Assembly (NCBI RefSeq): GCF_002042965.1
Contig: NZ_MZNT01000009.1
Coordinates: 62,001 to 126,000, forward strand
Length of the DNA: 64,000 bases
Origin: Paenibacillus sp. 32352
GTDB taxonomy: Bacteria; Bacillota; Bacilli; Paenibacillales; NBRC-103111
Direction of reading: 5' to 3'
Made by a program: the position numbers and the translations under genes. Positions within the stretch are counted from its first letter, which is position 1. Every line of letters begins with the position of its first letter. A model generated the notes under the pieces. It saw nothing but the letters and a program-made list of their open reading frames with translations, was not told the origin of the DNA and did no database searches. Positions 33,196 to 42,186 of this stretch are shown piece after piece.

Positions 33196-36100
33196 ATGAG
33201 AAAAAAACTGGCCGCAGCGGCGGTAACTCTAATCATGTTAGCTGTTAGCTACGGATTTTTATATCATATGTTCATGGCGAACGAGAAACGTACTCCGGTG
33301 GCGGCTGGAGGCCGTATGGATCTTAGCGGATGGCTCTTTTTCGAAAATGGAGCGGTTCCGCTTGACGGGGAGTGGGAATTTTATCCCGGCAGACTGCTTG
33401 GGCATGATGACCTGCTTTCTGCCCCTAGTTCGGATGCTTCACATGATCTGATCAACGTACCCGGTTCATGGGGAAGCCGGATGGATATGTTTGGTATGGC
33501 TACTTACCGTCTGCAAATTCGTGTAGATGACACCAGTCGAACCTATGGATTAAAGACGCTGTCCATTCAAATGTCCAATCGGATTCTGGTCAATGGAGCG
33601 GTCATTGGCTCGGCAGGCAGACCGGACCAAGGCTCCTACACCGGGAGTAACAAGCCGTACGTAAGCTATTTTACATTGAAGCCAGGCTGGAATGAAATTA
33701 TCGTCCAAGCCGCCAATTACGACTTCGCCACCAGCAGCGGAATTTCCAATTCTATATTTTTCGGCTATTCGGAGCAGATTTCCAAGCTGCGGGATACCGC
33801 TCTTGCTCACGATTTAATCTCAATCTGCTGCTTTTTTATTATCGGCATCTATTTTATCGGCATGTATCTGCAGCGGAAAAGCGATTTTTCATTGGCTGCC
33901 TTTGGCCTTCTCTGCTTATTTACGACCGTGTACTTATCGACGCGCGGAGAAAGACTGCTATTTGTGTTATTTGACAACGTCCCCTACAGCCTCTATATCC
34001 GCATGCAGACGATTTCGGTGTACGCCGCTTGTATCTCGCTGTTGCTGTATGTGTATACGGCATTTCGCCCCTTTTGCTCCAAGTGGACGGTGTATGTGGG
34101 AATAGGCTTCGGATTGTGCCTGATGCTAATCGGGCTTGTCGATATTAACAATAGCAAATATCTTAGGGTACTTACGACTTTTTACGCCACGGCCCCTTTT
34201 TTATATGCGACGTACGTGTATGTGCTGGCCGCTTTTCATCGGGCGGAAGGCAGCTTATATCTGGTCGTAGCGGCGATATCCTTTAATTACCACTCCATGA
34301 TTCAAAGCTTCAATGTTTATACGAATGTACCGTTATATCTCACCTTTCCCTTCGAGGTGTTCCTGGTACTGCTGATGCTTGCCTTGCTGATGTCGCTTCG
34401 ATTTTCCAATTCGTTCAAGAAGAACGAGCAGCTTTCCCTGCAGCTGCTTAAAGCAGATAAATTGAAGGATGACTTTCTGTCGAAAACCTCGCATGAATTT
34501 AAAATGCCTTTGCAGAGCATTATCATGATTTCAGAATCGATGATCGGCGATGAGCACAAGCCTCTGCCAGTGGAGCAGAAGGAGAAGCTGGAGCTGGTGC
34601 ACAGCATCAGCAAGAAGCTGTCGCAGCTGGTCTTGGATATCCTAGACCTGTCAAGGCTCAGGCAGGGAGACCTGACGGTCAGGCCTGTGAAGGTGGATGT
34701 GCGTACTACGGTGGATATTGTCCTGCGGATCTTTTCCTTCCTAATAGCAGGCAAACAGATAAGCTTAATCAATAACGTTCCGGAGCATTTGCCGAATGTG
34801 CTCGCGGATGAAAACCGGTTCCGGCAAATATTGAACAATCTGCTCGATAATGCCGTGAAGCATACGGAAAATGGCACCATTGAAGTATCTGCGGAGGAAC
34901 GGGACGGGACTATTGAAATTTCAGTCAAAGACACGGGAGAAGGAATCGACCCTGAAGCTATCGCGCTTATCTACGAACCCTTTCAATCGTTTGAATCATC
35001 GGGAAGTCATAGCTTTGGTTTAGGGTTACCTATCGTGAAGCAGCTGGTTGAGCTGCAGCATGGCCGCATTTCGGTTTTTTCTGTCAAAGGCGAAGGCACT
35101 ACATTTACCTTCAGCCTTCCATCTGCCGGAAATAGCGATGGCGTCAAGATGGAGAGACCGGCACATGGTGAACTGGGCGGCAAGCTGACGGAATCCTTCT
35201 CCACTCCTTATTATATGGAGAGCGAAGGGCCGCATACGATTCTCATTGTGGACGATCATATTGCGAATCTGAAAATTTTGATCGATGCGCTTAAGCCGCT
35301 GAGCTGTAATGTCATCGCCGTCAAGAACGGGTATGAGGCGGTCGAGCAGCTTGATATGCCTAACACGGTCGATCTGGTTATTCTGGATCTGATGATGCCT
35401 GGAATGTCCGGGTTCGAGGTATGCCAGAAGATCCGCAGCAAATATACGCTGCTGGAGATGCCGGTGTTGATGGTGACGACCGCGTCTCAGCCTCAAGATA
35501 AGCTCGCTGCTTTCGAAGCGGGGGCCAATGACTTTCTGACGAAACCGTTCGATGCGATGGAGCTGAAGGCGAGGGTCAAAGGCTTGCTGCTGATGAAGGA
35601 TTCGCTTGAAAAGGCAATCGAGCTGGAGGTGGCCTTCCTGCAGTCCCAGATCAAGCCTCATTTCCTGTACAATGTGCTGAATACGATCATTGCCTTAAGC
35701 TATACGGATGAGGAAAAGTCACGGAAATTAATAACGGATTTGGCTGATTATTTGCGCGGCAGCTTCCGTTTCAGCAATGTTCAGAAGCGGACTACCTTCT
35801 CTCAAGAGCTGAGCTTGATCCGTTCTTATGTCGAGATTGAGCGTGCCCGATTTAAAGACAGGCTGAGGGTTGAATATAACGTATCGGAGACGATGCACGG
35901 CGTCAGCATCCCGCCGCTGCTGCTCCAGCCGCTTGTTGAAAATGCAATCCGTCACGGGATCGGCGGACTAACCGAGGGAGGCACAGTGAAAATTACCGCA
36001 AACAAAACCCAACACCATTATTGCTTTCAGGTTGAAGATGATGGGGTTGGGATGGAAGCCGAGAAGATCGAGCAGCTGCTGGATCAGAATCAGGAGGCTG

Positions 36101-36258
36101 GCCGGGGAGTCGGACTTAAAAATATTATGAAACGCCTCCAATATGAATATCATTCCGAATTGCGGATGGAAAGCATACCGGGAAAAGGCACTAAGGTCAC
36201 GGTACTGATTCCGATGGAAGCGATCCGGGACTCTATTCCAAAAGCAAATATCGTTTGA
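33196..36258 (+). CDS. Hybrid sensor histidine kinase with two kinase cores (7TM-DISM, HisKA, REC, LytS-type)
   Basis: 1020 residues. TM helix 7-28; extracellular 7TMR-DISMED2-like jelly-roll about 45-200 (LDGEWEFYPGRLL, VPGSWG); seven-helix 7TM-DISM region about 205-405; HisKA with SKTSHEFKMPLQS (His about 434); first HATPase about 535-645 (NNLLDNAVKHT, DTGEGID, GLGLPIVK); receiver domain about 680-795 (ILIVDDH, VILDLMMPGM); second, LytS/YpdA-type kinase core about 815-1010 (QSQIKPHFLYNVLNTI, PLLLQPLVENAIRHGIGG, GVGLKNIMKRL). The start at 33196 has GAGGAGA 5 bases before it. It should phosphorylate the SARP regulator and may run an internal relay through its own receiver. Followed by a strong terminator. 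Confidence 0.9.
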   Translation: MRKKLAAAAVTLIMLAVSYGFLYHMFMANEKRTPVAAGGRMDLSGWLFFENGAVPLDGEWEFYPGRLLGHDDLLSAPSSDASHDLINVPGSWGSRMDMFGMATYRLQIRVDDTSRTYGLKTLSIQMSNRILVNGAVIGSAGRPDQGSYTGSNKPYVSYFTLKPGWNEIIVQAANYDFATSSGISNSIFFGYSEQISKLRDTALAHDLISICCFFIIGIYFIGMYLQRKSDFSLAAFGLLCLFTTVYLSTRGERLLFVLFDNVPYSLYIRMQTISVYAACISLLLYVYTAFRPFCSKWTVYVGIGFGLCLMLIGLVDINNSKYLRVLTTFYATAPFLYATYVYVLAAFHRAEGSLYLVVAAISFNYHSMIQSFNVYTNVPLYLTFPFEVFLVLLMLALLMSLRFSNSFKKNEQLSLQLLKADKLKDDFLSKTSHEFKMPLQSIIMISESMIGDEHKPLPVEQKEKLELVHSISKKLSQLVLDILDLSRLRQGDLTVRPVKVDVRTTVDIVLRIFSFLIAGKQISLINNVPEHLPNVLADENRFRQILNNLLDNAVKHTENGTIEVSAEERDGTIEISVKDTGEGIDPEAIALIYEPFQSFESSGSHSFGLGLPIVKQLVELQHGRISVFSVKGEGTTFTFSLPSAGNSDGVKMERPAHGELGGKLTESFSTPYYMESEGPHTILIVDDHIANLKILIDALKPLSCNVIAVKNGYEAVEQLDMPNTVDLVILDLMMPGMSGFEVCQKIRSKYTLLEMPVLMVTTASQPQDKLAAFEAGANDFLTKPFDAMELKARVKGLLLMKDSLEKAIELEVAFLQSQIKPHFLYNVLNTIIALSYTDEEKSRKLITDLADYLRGSFRFSNVQKRTTFSQELSLIRSYVEIERARFKDRLRVEYNVSETMHGVSIPPLLLQPLVENAIRHGIGGLTEGGTVKITANKTQHHYCFQVEDDGVGMEAEKIEQLLDQNQEAGRGVGLKNIMKRLQYEYHSELRMESIPGKGTKVTVLIPMEAIRDSIPKANIV

Positions 36259-36269
36259 TGTGCTGCACC

Positions 36270-36317
36270 AAGACGGCAATCTTCACCGATGCGAATCGGA
36301 GAAGGTTGTCTTTTTTT
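36270..36317 (+). terminator. Intrinsic terminator of the two-component operon
   Basis: Long stem AAGAC-GGCAATCTTC...GAAGGTTGTCTT with apical CCGAT-GCGA-ATCGG, then eight T. It separates the kinase from the surface-protein genes. Confidence 0.85.
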
Positions 36318-36461
36318 ATAAGCCTAGGGACTTCTTGTGAAGCAGCTGATTAAGCTTACAAGCCAACTCACCGTCTTGCGGGGTTCATTTTTTTTCTAAA
36401 TAAATCTTTAGGATACAGGTTGTTACAACATTCGATAAATTATGAGTCTTAAGAACTAGTT

Positions 36462-36495
36462 TTTAAGGTTTCTTTAAGGTTTGGTGTCGTAAGAT
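36462..36495 (+). promoter_or_regulatory. SARP/OmpR-type direct repeats with -10 box
   Basis: TTTAAGGTTT at 36462-36471 and again at 36473-36482, an exact 11-bp period, then 7 bp to TAAGAT (36490-36495). No -35 box of the usual type; the repeat takes its place. SARP activators known from actinomycetes bind 11-bp-spaced repeats about 8 bp from the -10 box. The 5' leader up to 36627 is about 125 nt, with a TCCGG-CATA-CCGGA hairpin at 36550-36563. Upstream, 36318-36460, I see only weak stems and a T-run at 36388-36396. Confidence 0.6.
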
Positions 36496-36626
36496 GTAAA
36501 AAAACATTAGGAAGGTCCTAGTAGGCAAGATGGGGTAGTTCTCTAAGACTCCGGCATACCGGACAAAAGGCGTTCACGATAGCCTAGTCATCAAGGATTC
36601 TATTTATCTGAGGAGGTCTAGTTTTA

Positions 36627-39600
36627 ATGCTTAACAGCAAGACGGCAAGACGATGGTGCTCAATCATTTTATGCTTGAGCATGTTATTTTCGCTGCTGCC
36701 CTGGGATGTTCCTGAGGTAGAGGCGGCGAGCGATCCGTGTGGAACGGTAGACGTACCAGTGTATGTTGGTGTAGCCCGAATTGAGAATATATCGTGTTCT
36801 GCGGATAATGTGTTTCCGAATTTTTTGAATAACTTATCGGGCTTTCAAACTTTAGGACGTACCCAAGCAAGTGTCGGTGGTGGTGATCTACTAACTAGTG
36901 GGGATGATGGTGCTTTCTATTCATTCGAAATTAGAGTTAAAGATAATCCTGCCTTGCGTGCTCTTGCAGAGAGTGGACATGCTAAGGCTTTCGTTGGTTG
37001 GAACAAGCTGGCCTACAATGAGTTTGATTGCGTTCTTGCATGGTGCAAAACTAGGGTAACATCAGCTTCGATAACCATCGACGATAAAGAATTGTCAGGA
37101 AGCTCACATGGCGGAGATACCTTCTATAGAGACATGACGGAGACTATTACGCCGGAAACGGTAATCACTGTTAAAGTCGGGATAGAAGGACAAGGGGCTG
37201 GAGCCTATGGCGTATTCGTCAAATTTAGTGACAAAGTCGCTCCTGTCTTGCAGGATTATACCTTTAATGGCAGTGGCGTGTCGGAAGTAAATGAAAAAAT
37301 TGGCCAACGTGAGTTATACGCCAAAAAGGATGAATTTATCAGCATCGCCTATAACTTCAGTGAACCCGTAAGACCAACGTCGGTCAGTTCGGCGTTTAGC
37401 GATCTTTTTCTTAAGCATAAGCTGTTTGTCAATCCGGCAGGTACCGGTTTGCCGGCAGCGGGCGAACAGCAATATTTAACGAATACAAACTATACCGCAG
37501 CCAATTTTTCTCAAAGCTACGACAAGGTTCCTCTTAGTCCAAGCATTGAGTATAAATATACCGCTACCAAGTATCATCATAGCGGCAACCTTCCTCTGGA
37601 ACCGGTAATACCGAGAACCAAAGCAGAGGAGGCCGCAAATAGCGATACCTACGAGATGGACTCCTCGTTGGAGCAAAAGCTCATTGGTGCCAGGCTGGCC
37701 GATGCAGCGGGGAATGTTGTCCGTGATTTTTCAGCTTTCAGTAAAGTAAGCCAAGCAACTACAGTAGGCGAGAAACACTTGAAGGCAGGAACGAATGTCG
37801 ATCCCTTCAATTATAAGGAAGGCGGTTTCCGGGTCATCGTAGACGCTGTACGGCCTAAATATACGAAGGTAGGCAACGGGATTCAGCCGGAAATTTTGAC
37901 CGGAGTCACCTTGAACCGGAACGACGGCTTTGATTTCACGGTACAGCTGACGGAAGAAGCCAAAGTAAAAACGGGGTGGAAAGCAGATCAAACGTACCTG
38001 CTTCTGAATAACGGGATGAGAGCGAAGTATGTTTCAGGTGATAAGACGGATAAATGGACCTTCAAACTGAAAATTCCAGATGGTGTGGACATAGAGGCTC
38101 CCCTTCTTAAGGTCATAGCCTTGACCCATGAGAATCAGGTCATTGATCCTGCGACCAATCAGAATAAAGATACTAACGTGCTTCAGGATTATGCAGGCAA
38201 TATGCTGATTCAGCCAGCTAACTATGACGATATCTTCACCGATCCGGAGGATGGCGAGGACGCCTCGAAGGTCAATTCCAAAATAGACTGGGCTCAGCTG
38301 TCCATCGATAATACGAATCCGGAGGTCAGCTACCGGTATGAAGCGGGCGGAGCTACCGACAAGATTTATCAGAAATCAGGCAAGGTCACGATTGACGCTA
38401 ACGACCCACCTTTGATCGTGCCACCGCTGGATCCTAACCAACCGGGAGAGATTAGACCAAGCAGAGGGATTTACCGTCCTTCCAATATGACGGGATCGTC
38501 TGCACCTGCTGTAGGGCTGGTCTACTACATGTGGAGTCAAAGCCCGAACGATCCTTTTGCAGGCAAAGAAGCGGATCATTTTGCAGCGCTTAAGAGATAC
38601 TCTCTCAAGGCCAAGCAGCCTGGGGAAGATTTGTATACTGAAGGACTACAAAAGGATATCAAGCTTAACGTCGCTAACAACAAAACAAACCTGATCGCTG
38701 TACCGTCCGAGGCATTGGCTGAGGAGAAAAGCGGCGAATGGTACTTGCATACTTGGACTGCCGATATGACCTGGGATTCAGCCAGGGAACTGATGCAATA
38801 CCAGAAAAAACAGAAGTATGTTGAGAGTCACCCTGAGCAATACGAAGCGTGGAAAGCAGAGGCTCCGGGCTCTGAAGCAGATAAAATCTTTTATGCTGAC
38901 AATAAAGCCTTAGCCCAAGTGGGCGACTACGGCAACCTGGAGGTTTGGCCATTAGACGACTTTAAACAAGACGATTCCAACTGGGTACATAGCGTAGGAA
39001 CCATCAAGATCGACAATAAGGCACCGACGGTTGCTGTCGAAGAAATCAGCGGAGACAATACGGCTGCGGTTCAAATGAAGCTCAGCATCACGGATGAGCA
39101 CAGCGGCGTAGACAGCAGCTTCTACCAATGGGTCAAAGAATCCAACTCAATAGAAGAAGCGGCATGGATGCCTCTTGCAGGAAACCAAGCTATAGTAACA
39201 ACTCAAAACGAGGTTGTTGAAGATGGAGAGTATGTTCTGAAAGTGAAAACGCGTGATAAGGCTGGCAACGAACGGATGTTTGACAGCCAGAAGATTACAG
39301 TCAACTCCTCCGATCAAATCAGCGGCCGCTTTGAGCCTGACTCCAATATGGAGGTCTATGTAAAAAGCCACGATGTGCAATTTAAGCTCATGGGGCTTAA
39401 CAGTCAGGGACCTCTATCGCTGATGTCGGTGACATCCGCAACGTACCCGGGAACCGTCACCCAAACGACTTATACAAGAACAGTGACACAAACGACGTAC
39501 TCGGGAACTGTAACGCAATCGACCTACCAGGGGAAAGCCCTGTTATCTGTGAACAATCTTATTTATGCAACGTATGCGGGTTACGCGGTTACTTCCAGCC

Positions 39601-42089
39601 AGCTGCGCCCGGGAGAAGCTTCATTTAAAGCCTTTGCCAGTTATAACAACGGGAGTAATGGAGAGCGTATCTATACGGTACCTGCCGATACGTCTCTAAA
39701 TGGTAAGCCGTACATTCATATTTTGATCAAGGTCAATGACGGCGGTTTTGAGAAAACGTATTATTTTTCCAAGCAATACGCTTTCGATAACGAGCCTCCA
39801 ACGGTTACTTTCAGCAAGACCGGTGTCAGTTATCCGCAAGATAAGCAATCGGTAACCGCAACGGTGAATGATCGCATGAGCAATATAGGGCTGCAAAAGA
39901 AATATCAATGGATCGACGATCAGCTTCCAGCTCCTAACGAAGCGTCCCCAGGATGGTCCGATTTGCCGGAAGGTGGGCAAGTTGAAATTAGCAATGCTGT
40001 GCTTCAGCCAGGGGAGCAAAAAAGCTTCCGTCTGTATGTATGGGCTACCGATGGGGCGAACAACAGCGTCATTGCAAAAACGTCCGGAGTGTTTGTTGTA
40101 TCGAAGTCTGAGGGTGCCGACAAGCCTCCTGCCGATGTGACATCCGACCTGATCTACTTGTACGGCGATGAAGAAGACGGCTATACGGCTATTGTGAAGC
40201 TCGGATTGGCTGAAGAATCGGTAGATAAAGGCGGTTACGATTTCTCCGTATCTCCCGACAATGGGGCTAATTGGCTCAGATGGCGTCCTTATACGAACTT
40301 TGTTGCACTTAAGGTGCCTACGAACAAAACCAGCGATTTGCATATTCAAGTGAAATACAGAACGCCTACGGGAGTTGTCGGTGAACCCAAGAGTCTTGAT
40401 GCGGGCAGCATATCCAAACAGATGCCGGTCTATGCCTTAGCGACCTTAAGCACCGAGAGGCCAGTCAACGTACAAACAGGAGTAGATATTGATATCGCAG
40501 CTCCGCTGGGGATCAAAGTCGTGCCTTCGGCAGTGAATCCTTCAACACCGGTACGTACCGGCAATACGTTCCATGTCAGTCAAAACGGACTGTATTCCTT
40601 TGATCTGACGGACAACGCCGATGCGTCCAGAAAAGCGACCCTGTATGCTGTGGTTAAAAATGTGGATACGATTGAACCGAAAGGCACGGTTGAATATTTG
40701 ACGACAACGCAAACGAACGGGAATGTAACGGTTCAGCTGACCGGATTATCCGAACCGGTTACGGTTACTGCCCCTGAGGGCCGCTCGACCTACACTTTTA
40801 ATGAAAACGGCACATTCGCATTTAAGTTTAAAGACGAGGCGGGGAATGAAGGCGAAGCCGTAGCAACCGTCAGTAATATCGATAAAAGCACGCCGAAAGT
40901 AAGAGTCGTGAGTTCTTATGCTTACGGTGAGAATGGCAGCAAGACATTCGGAACGATTGTGGACGATAACGGCAAAGTGCTGTACTCCAACGGAGTCACC
41001 TTAACGGTAGAAAAAGATGACAATGACAAAAACAAGCAAATCTTCTACGTGGATGGCAAGGATAGTGTGATGCTGCTCGACAACGGCACCGCTTCGTTTA
41101 CGGTCTCCGACCAGTACGGCAATACGACTGTGGTGAAGGGCGAGGTAAACAATATCATCTCCACGGCTCCGACACCGGCTGCGATAACGTATACCTTTGT
41201 CGATGAAGACGGCAATGCCTTGCCGGACAGCAAAATCGTAACGATAAACGGACAGCCATATGCCAAGGGCAAAATGAAGGTAACGCTGACCGGACAGCAG
41301 GAGCATAAGGTCAATAAAGTATTTGCAGGAACGACGCCAATTCAAGTAAATGGCCAGTATACGAATCAAATCAGCGATGCGGACGGATCGTACAGCTACT
41401 CGCGTACGTTCTCAGCGGATGGATCGACCCTGGTCGCCCTGACGGACCTTCTCGGGAATACGAGGAAAGTTCCTGTAACAATCAAAGGCTTGGATAACAC
41501 TCCGCCGGAGATCAAGCTCAATATGTCGTCGGTCGGCATTACGCAAAATAAACAAGACTTCGATGTGACCAGAGATTTGGGTGGATATACCGTAAGCGAC
41601 AATGTGTCCGCCACACAAGACATCAAGGTTACGATCAGCGGACTGGATCTGTCCAAGCTTGGACGCCAGCGCGTGACTTACACCGCCGAGGATCAGGTAG
41701 GCAATACTTCGGTAGCTTATCAAGACGTGACTGTGGTCTCGAGCGACGGCATGCTCATCTTCGCCGATGATGTACTTATTTCCGCCTCCAGCGGAGAATC
41801 GGCCTTGTTCGATAAAAATACGCTGACCTTCAACATCTCGAAGTACAACATCATGGAAGTCAACGGGCAGCAGCAGGTTAACGAATGGGGTACTTACGAT
41901 CTGATGTATCAGCCGGGTCTGTACAGGGAAGGGCAAATGAAGTACATCGCCAGCAAAATTTCGTACAGCGACTTGGTGAACGGCAAGTTTAAGGTCACCT
42001 TCCCTGAAACAGGCTGGTACACGATCATTGTGAGAAACCAGGAGCGGGAACGTGAATATTCAACCTTCTTTATCGGCAAGAAAGATTAA
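36627..42089 (+). CDS. Giant secreted Ig-like-repeat surface protein, 1820 aa
   Basis: Signal peptide about 1-34 (hydrophobic stretch then EVEA-AS). The rest is beta-rich and built of Ig-like or cadherin-like modules; recurring SIDNTNP, IKIDNKAPTVAVEE, FDNEPPTVTFSKTG and NVDTIEPKGTVEY motifs mark module borders. Near residues 939-967 a nine-residue unit (TY-x-x-TVTQ-T/S) is repeated three times and a half. The first ~170 residues carry five or so Cys (DPCGT, ISCSAD, FDCVLAWCKT), unusual for such a protein and perhaps disulfide-linked. No SLH, LPXTG or known enzymatic motif was found; anchoring may be through the next two SLH proteins. It starts with a strong ribosome site (GAGGAGG) and follows the SARP-like promoter. 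Confidence 0.8.
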   Translation: MLNSKTARRWCSIILCLSMLFSLLPWDVPEVEAASDPCGTVDVPVYVGVARIENISCSADNVFPNFLNNLSGFQTLGRTQASVGGGDLLTSGDDGAFYSFEIRVKDNPALRALAESGHAKAFVGWNKLAYNEFDCVLAWCKTRVTSASITIDDKELSGSSHGGDTFYRDMTETITPETVITVKVGIEGQGAGAYGVFVKFSDKVAPVLQDYTFNGSGVSEVNEKIGQRELYAKKDEFISIAYNFSEPVRPTSVSSAFSDLFLKHKLFVNPAGTGLPAAGEQQYLTNTNYTAANFSQSYDKVPLSPSIEYKYTATKYHHSGNLPLEPVIPRTKAEEAANSDTYEMDSSLEQKLIGARLADAAGNVVRDFSAFSKVSQATTVGEKHLKAGTNVDPFNYKEGGFRVIVDAVRPKYTKVGNGIQPEILTGVTLNRNDGFDFTVQLTEEAKVKTGWKADQTYLLLNNGMRAKYVSGDKTDKWTFKLKIPDGVDIEAPLLKVIALTHENQVIDPATNQNKDTNVLQDYAGNMLIQPANYDDIFTDPEDGEDASKVNSKIDWAQLSIDNTNPEVSYRYEAGGATDKIYQKSGKVTIDANDPPLIVPPLDPNQPGEIRPSRGIYRPSNMTGSSAPAVGLVYYMWSQSPNDPFAGKEADHFAALKRYSLKAKQPGEDLYTEGLQKDIKLNVANNKTNLIAVPSEALAEEKSGEWYLHTWTADMTWDSARELMQYQKKQKYVESHPEQYEAWKAEAPGSEADKIFYADNKALAQVGDYGNLEVWPLDDFKQDDSNWVHSVGTIKIDNKAPTVAVEEISGDNTAAVQMKLSITDEHSGVDSSFYQWVKESNSIEEAAWMPLAGNQAIVTTQNEVVEDGEYVLKVKTRDKAGNERMFDSQKITVNSSDQISGRFEPDSNMEVYVKSHDVQFKLMGLNSQGPLSLMSVTSATYPGTVTQTTYTRTVTQTTYSGTVTQSTYQGKALLSVNNLIYATYAGYAVTSSQLRPGEASFKAFASYNNGSNGERIYTVPADTSLNGKPYIHILIKVNDGGFEKTYYFSKQYAFDNEPPTVTFSKTGVSYPQDKQSVTATVNDRMSNIGLQKKYQWIDDQLPAPNEASPGWSDLPEGGQVEISNAVLQPGEQKSFRLYVWATDGANNSVIAKTSGVFVVSKSEGADKPPADVTSDLIYLYGDEEDGYTAIVKLGLAEESVDKGGYDFSVSPDNGANWLRWRPYTNFVALKVPTNKTSDLHIQVKYRTPTGVVGEPKSLDAGSISKQMPVYALATLSTERPVNVQTGVDIDIAAPLGIKVVPSAVNPSTPVRTGNTFHVSQNGLYSFDLTDNADASRKATLYAVVKNVDTIEPKGTVEYLTTTQTNGNVTVQLTGLSEPVTVTAPEGRSTYTFNENGTFAFKFKDEAGNEGEAVATVSNIDKSTPKVRVVSSYAYGENGSKTFGTIVDDNGKVLYSNGVTLTVEKDDNDKNKQIFYVDGKDSVMLLDNGTASFTVSDQYGNTTVVKGEVNNIISTAPTPAAITYTFVDEDGNALPDSKIVTINGQPYAKGKMKVTLTGQQEHKVNKVFAGTTPIQVNGQYTNQISDADGSYSYSRTFSADGSTLVALTDLLGNTRKVPVTIKGLDNTPPEIKLNMSSVGITQNKQDFDVTRDLGGYTVSDNVSATQDIKVTISGLDLSKLGRQRVTYTAEDQVGNTSVAYQDVTVVSSDGMLIFADDVLISASSGESALFDKNTLTFNISKYNIMEVNGQQQVNEWGTYDLMYQPGLYREGQMKYIASKISYSDLVNGKFKVTFPETGWYTIIVRNQEREREYSTFFIGKKD
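39441..39521 (+). repeat. Three tandem 27-bp coding repeats
   Basis: Encodes TYPGTVTQT, TYTRTVTQT, TYSGTVTQS and then a partial TYQG. The codons differ mostly at third positions, so the peptide repeat is being kept while the DNA has diverged. Confidence 0.7.
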
Positions 42090-42104
42090 TCGTCAAAACA
42101 GATA

Positions 42105-42139
42105 GGATCAAGGGCCTCTTGCCAAGGGCGCCCTTGTCC
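42105..42139 (+). terminator. Stem-loop between first and second giant gene
   Basis: GGATCAAGGGC pairs with GCCCTTGTCC (one bulge). The tail is only TTGTTAAAAAG, so termination would be partial and read-through into the next gene likely. Confidence 0.45.
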
Positions 42140-42186
42140 TTGTTAAAAAGATGGCATTTACGGGTTAAAGATAGGAGGCAGTTGAA

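Noticed and set aside
36500..36626. Possible c-di-GMP-type riboswitch in the leader of the first giant gene
   Set aside because: GGCAAGATGGGG and a small hairpin are present, but the conserved GEMM core and tetraloop-receptor positions are absent by eye. Left as an unassigned leader.
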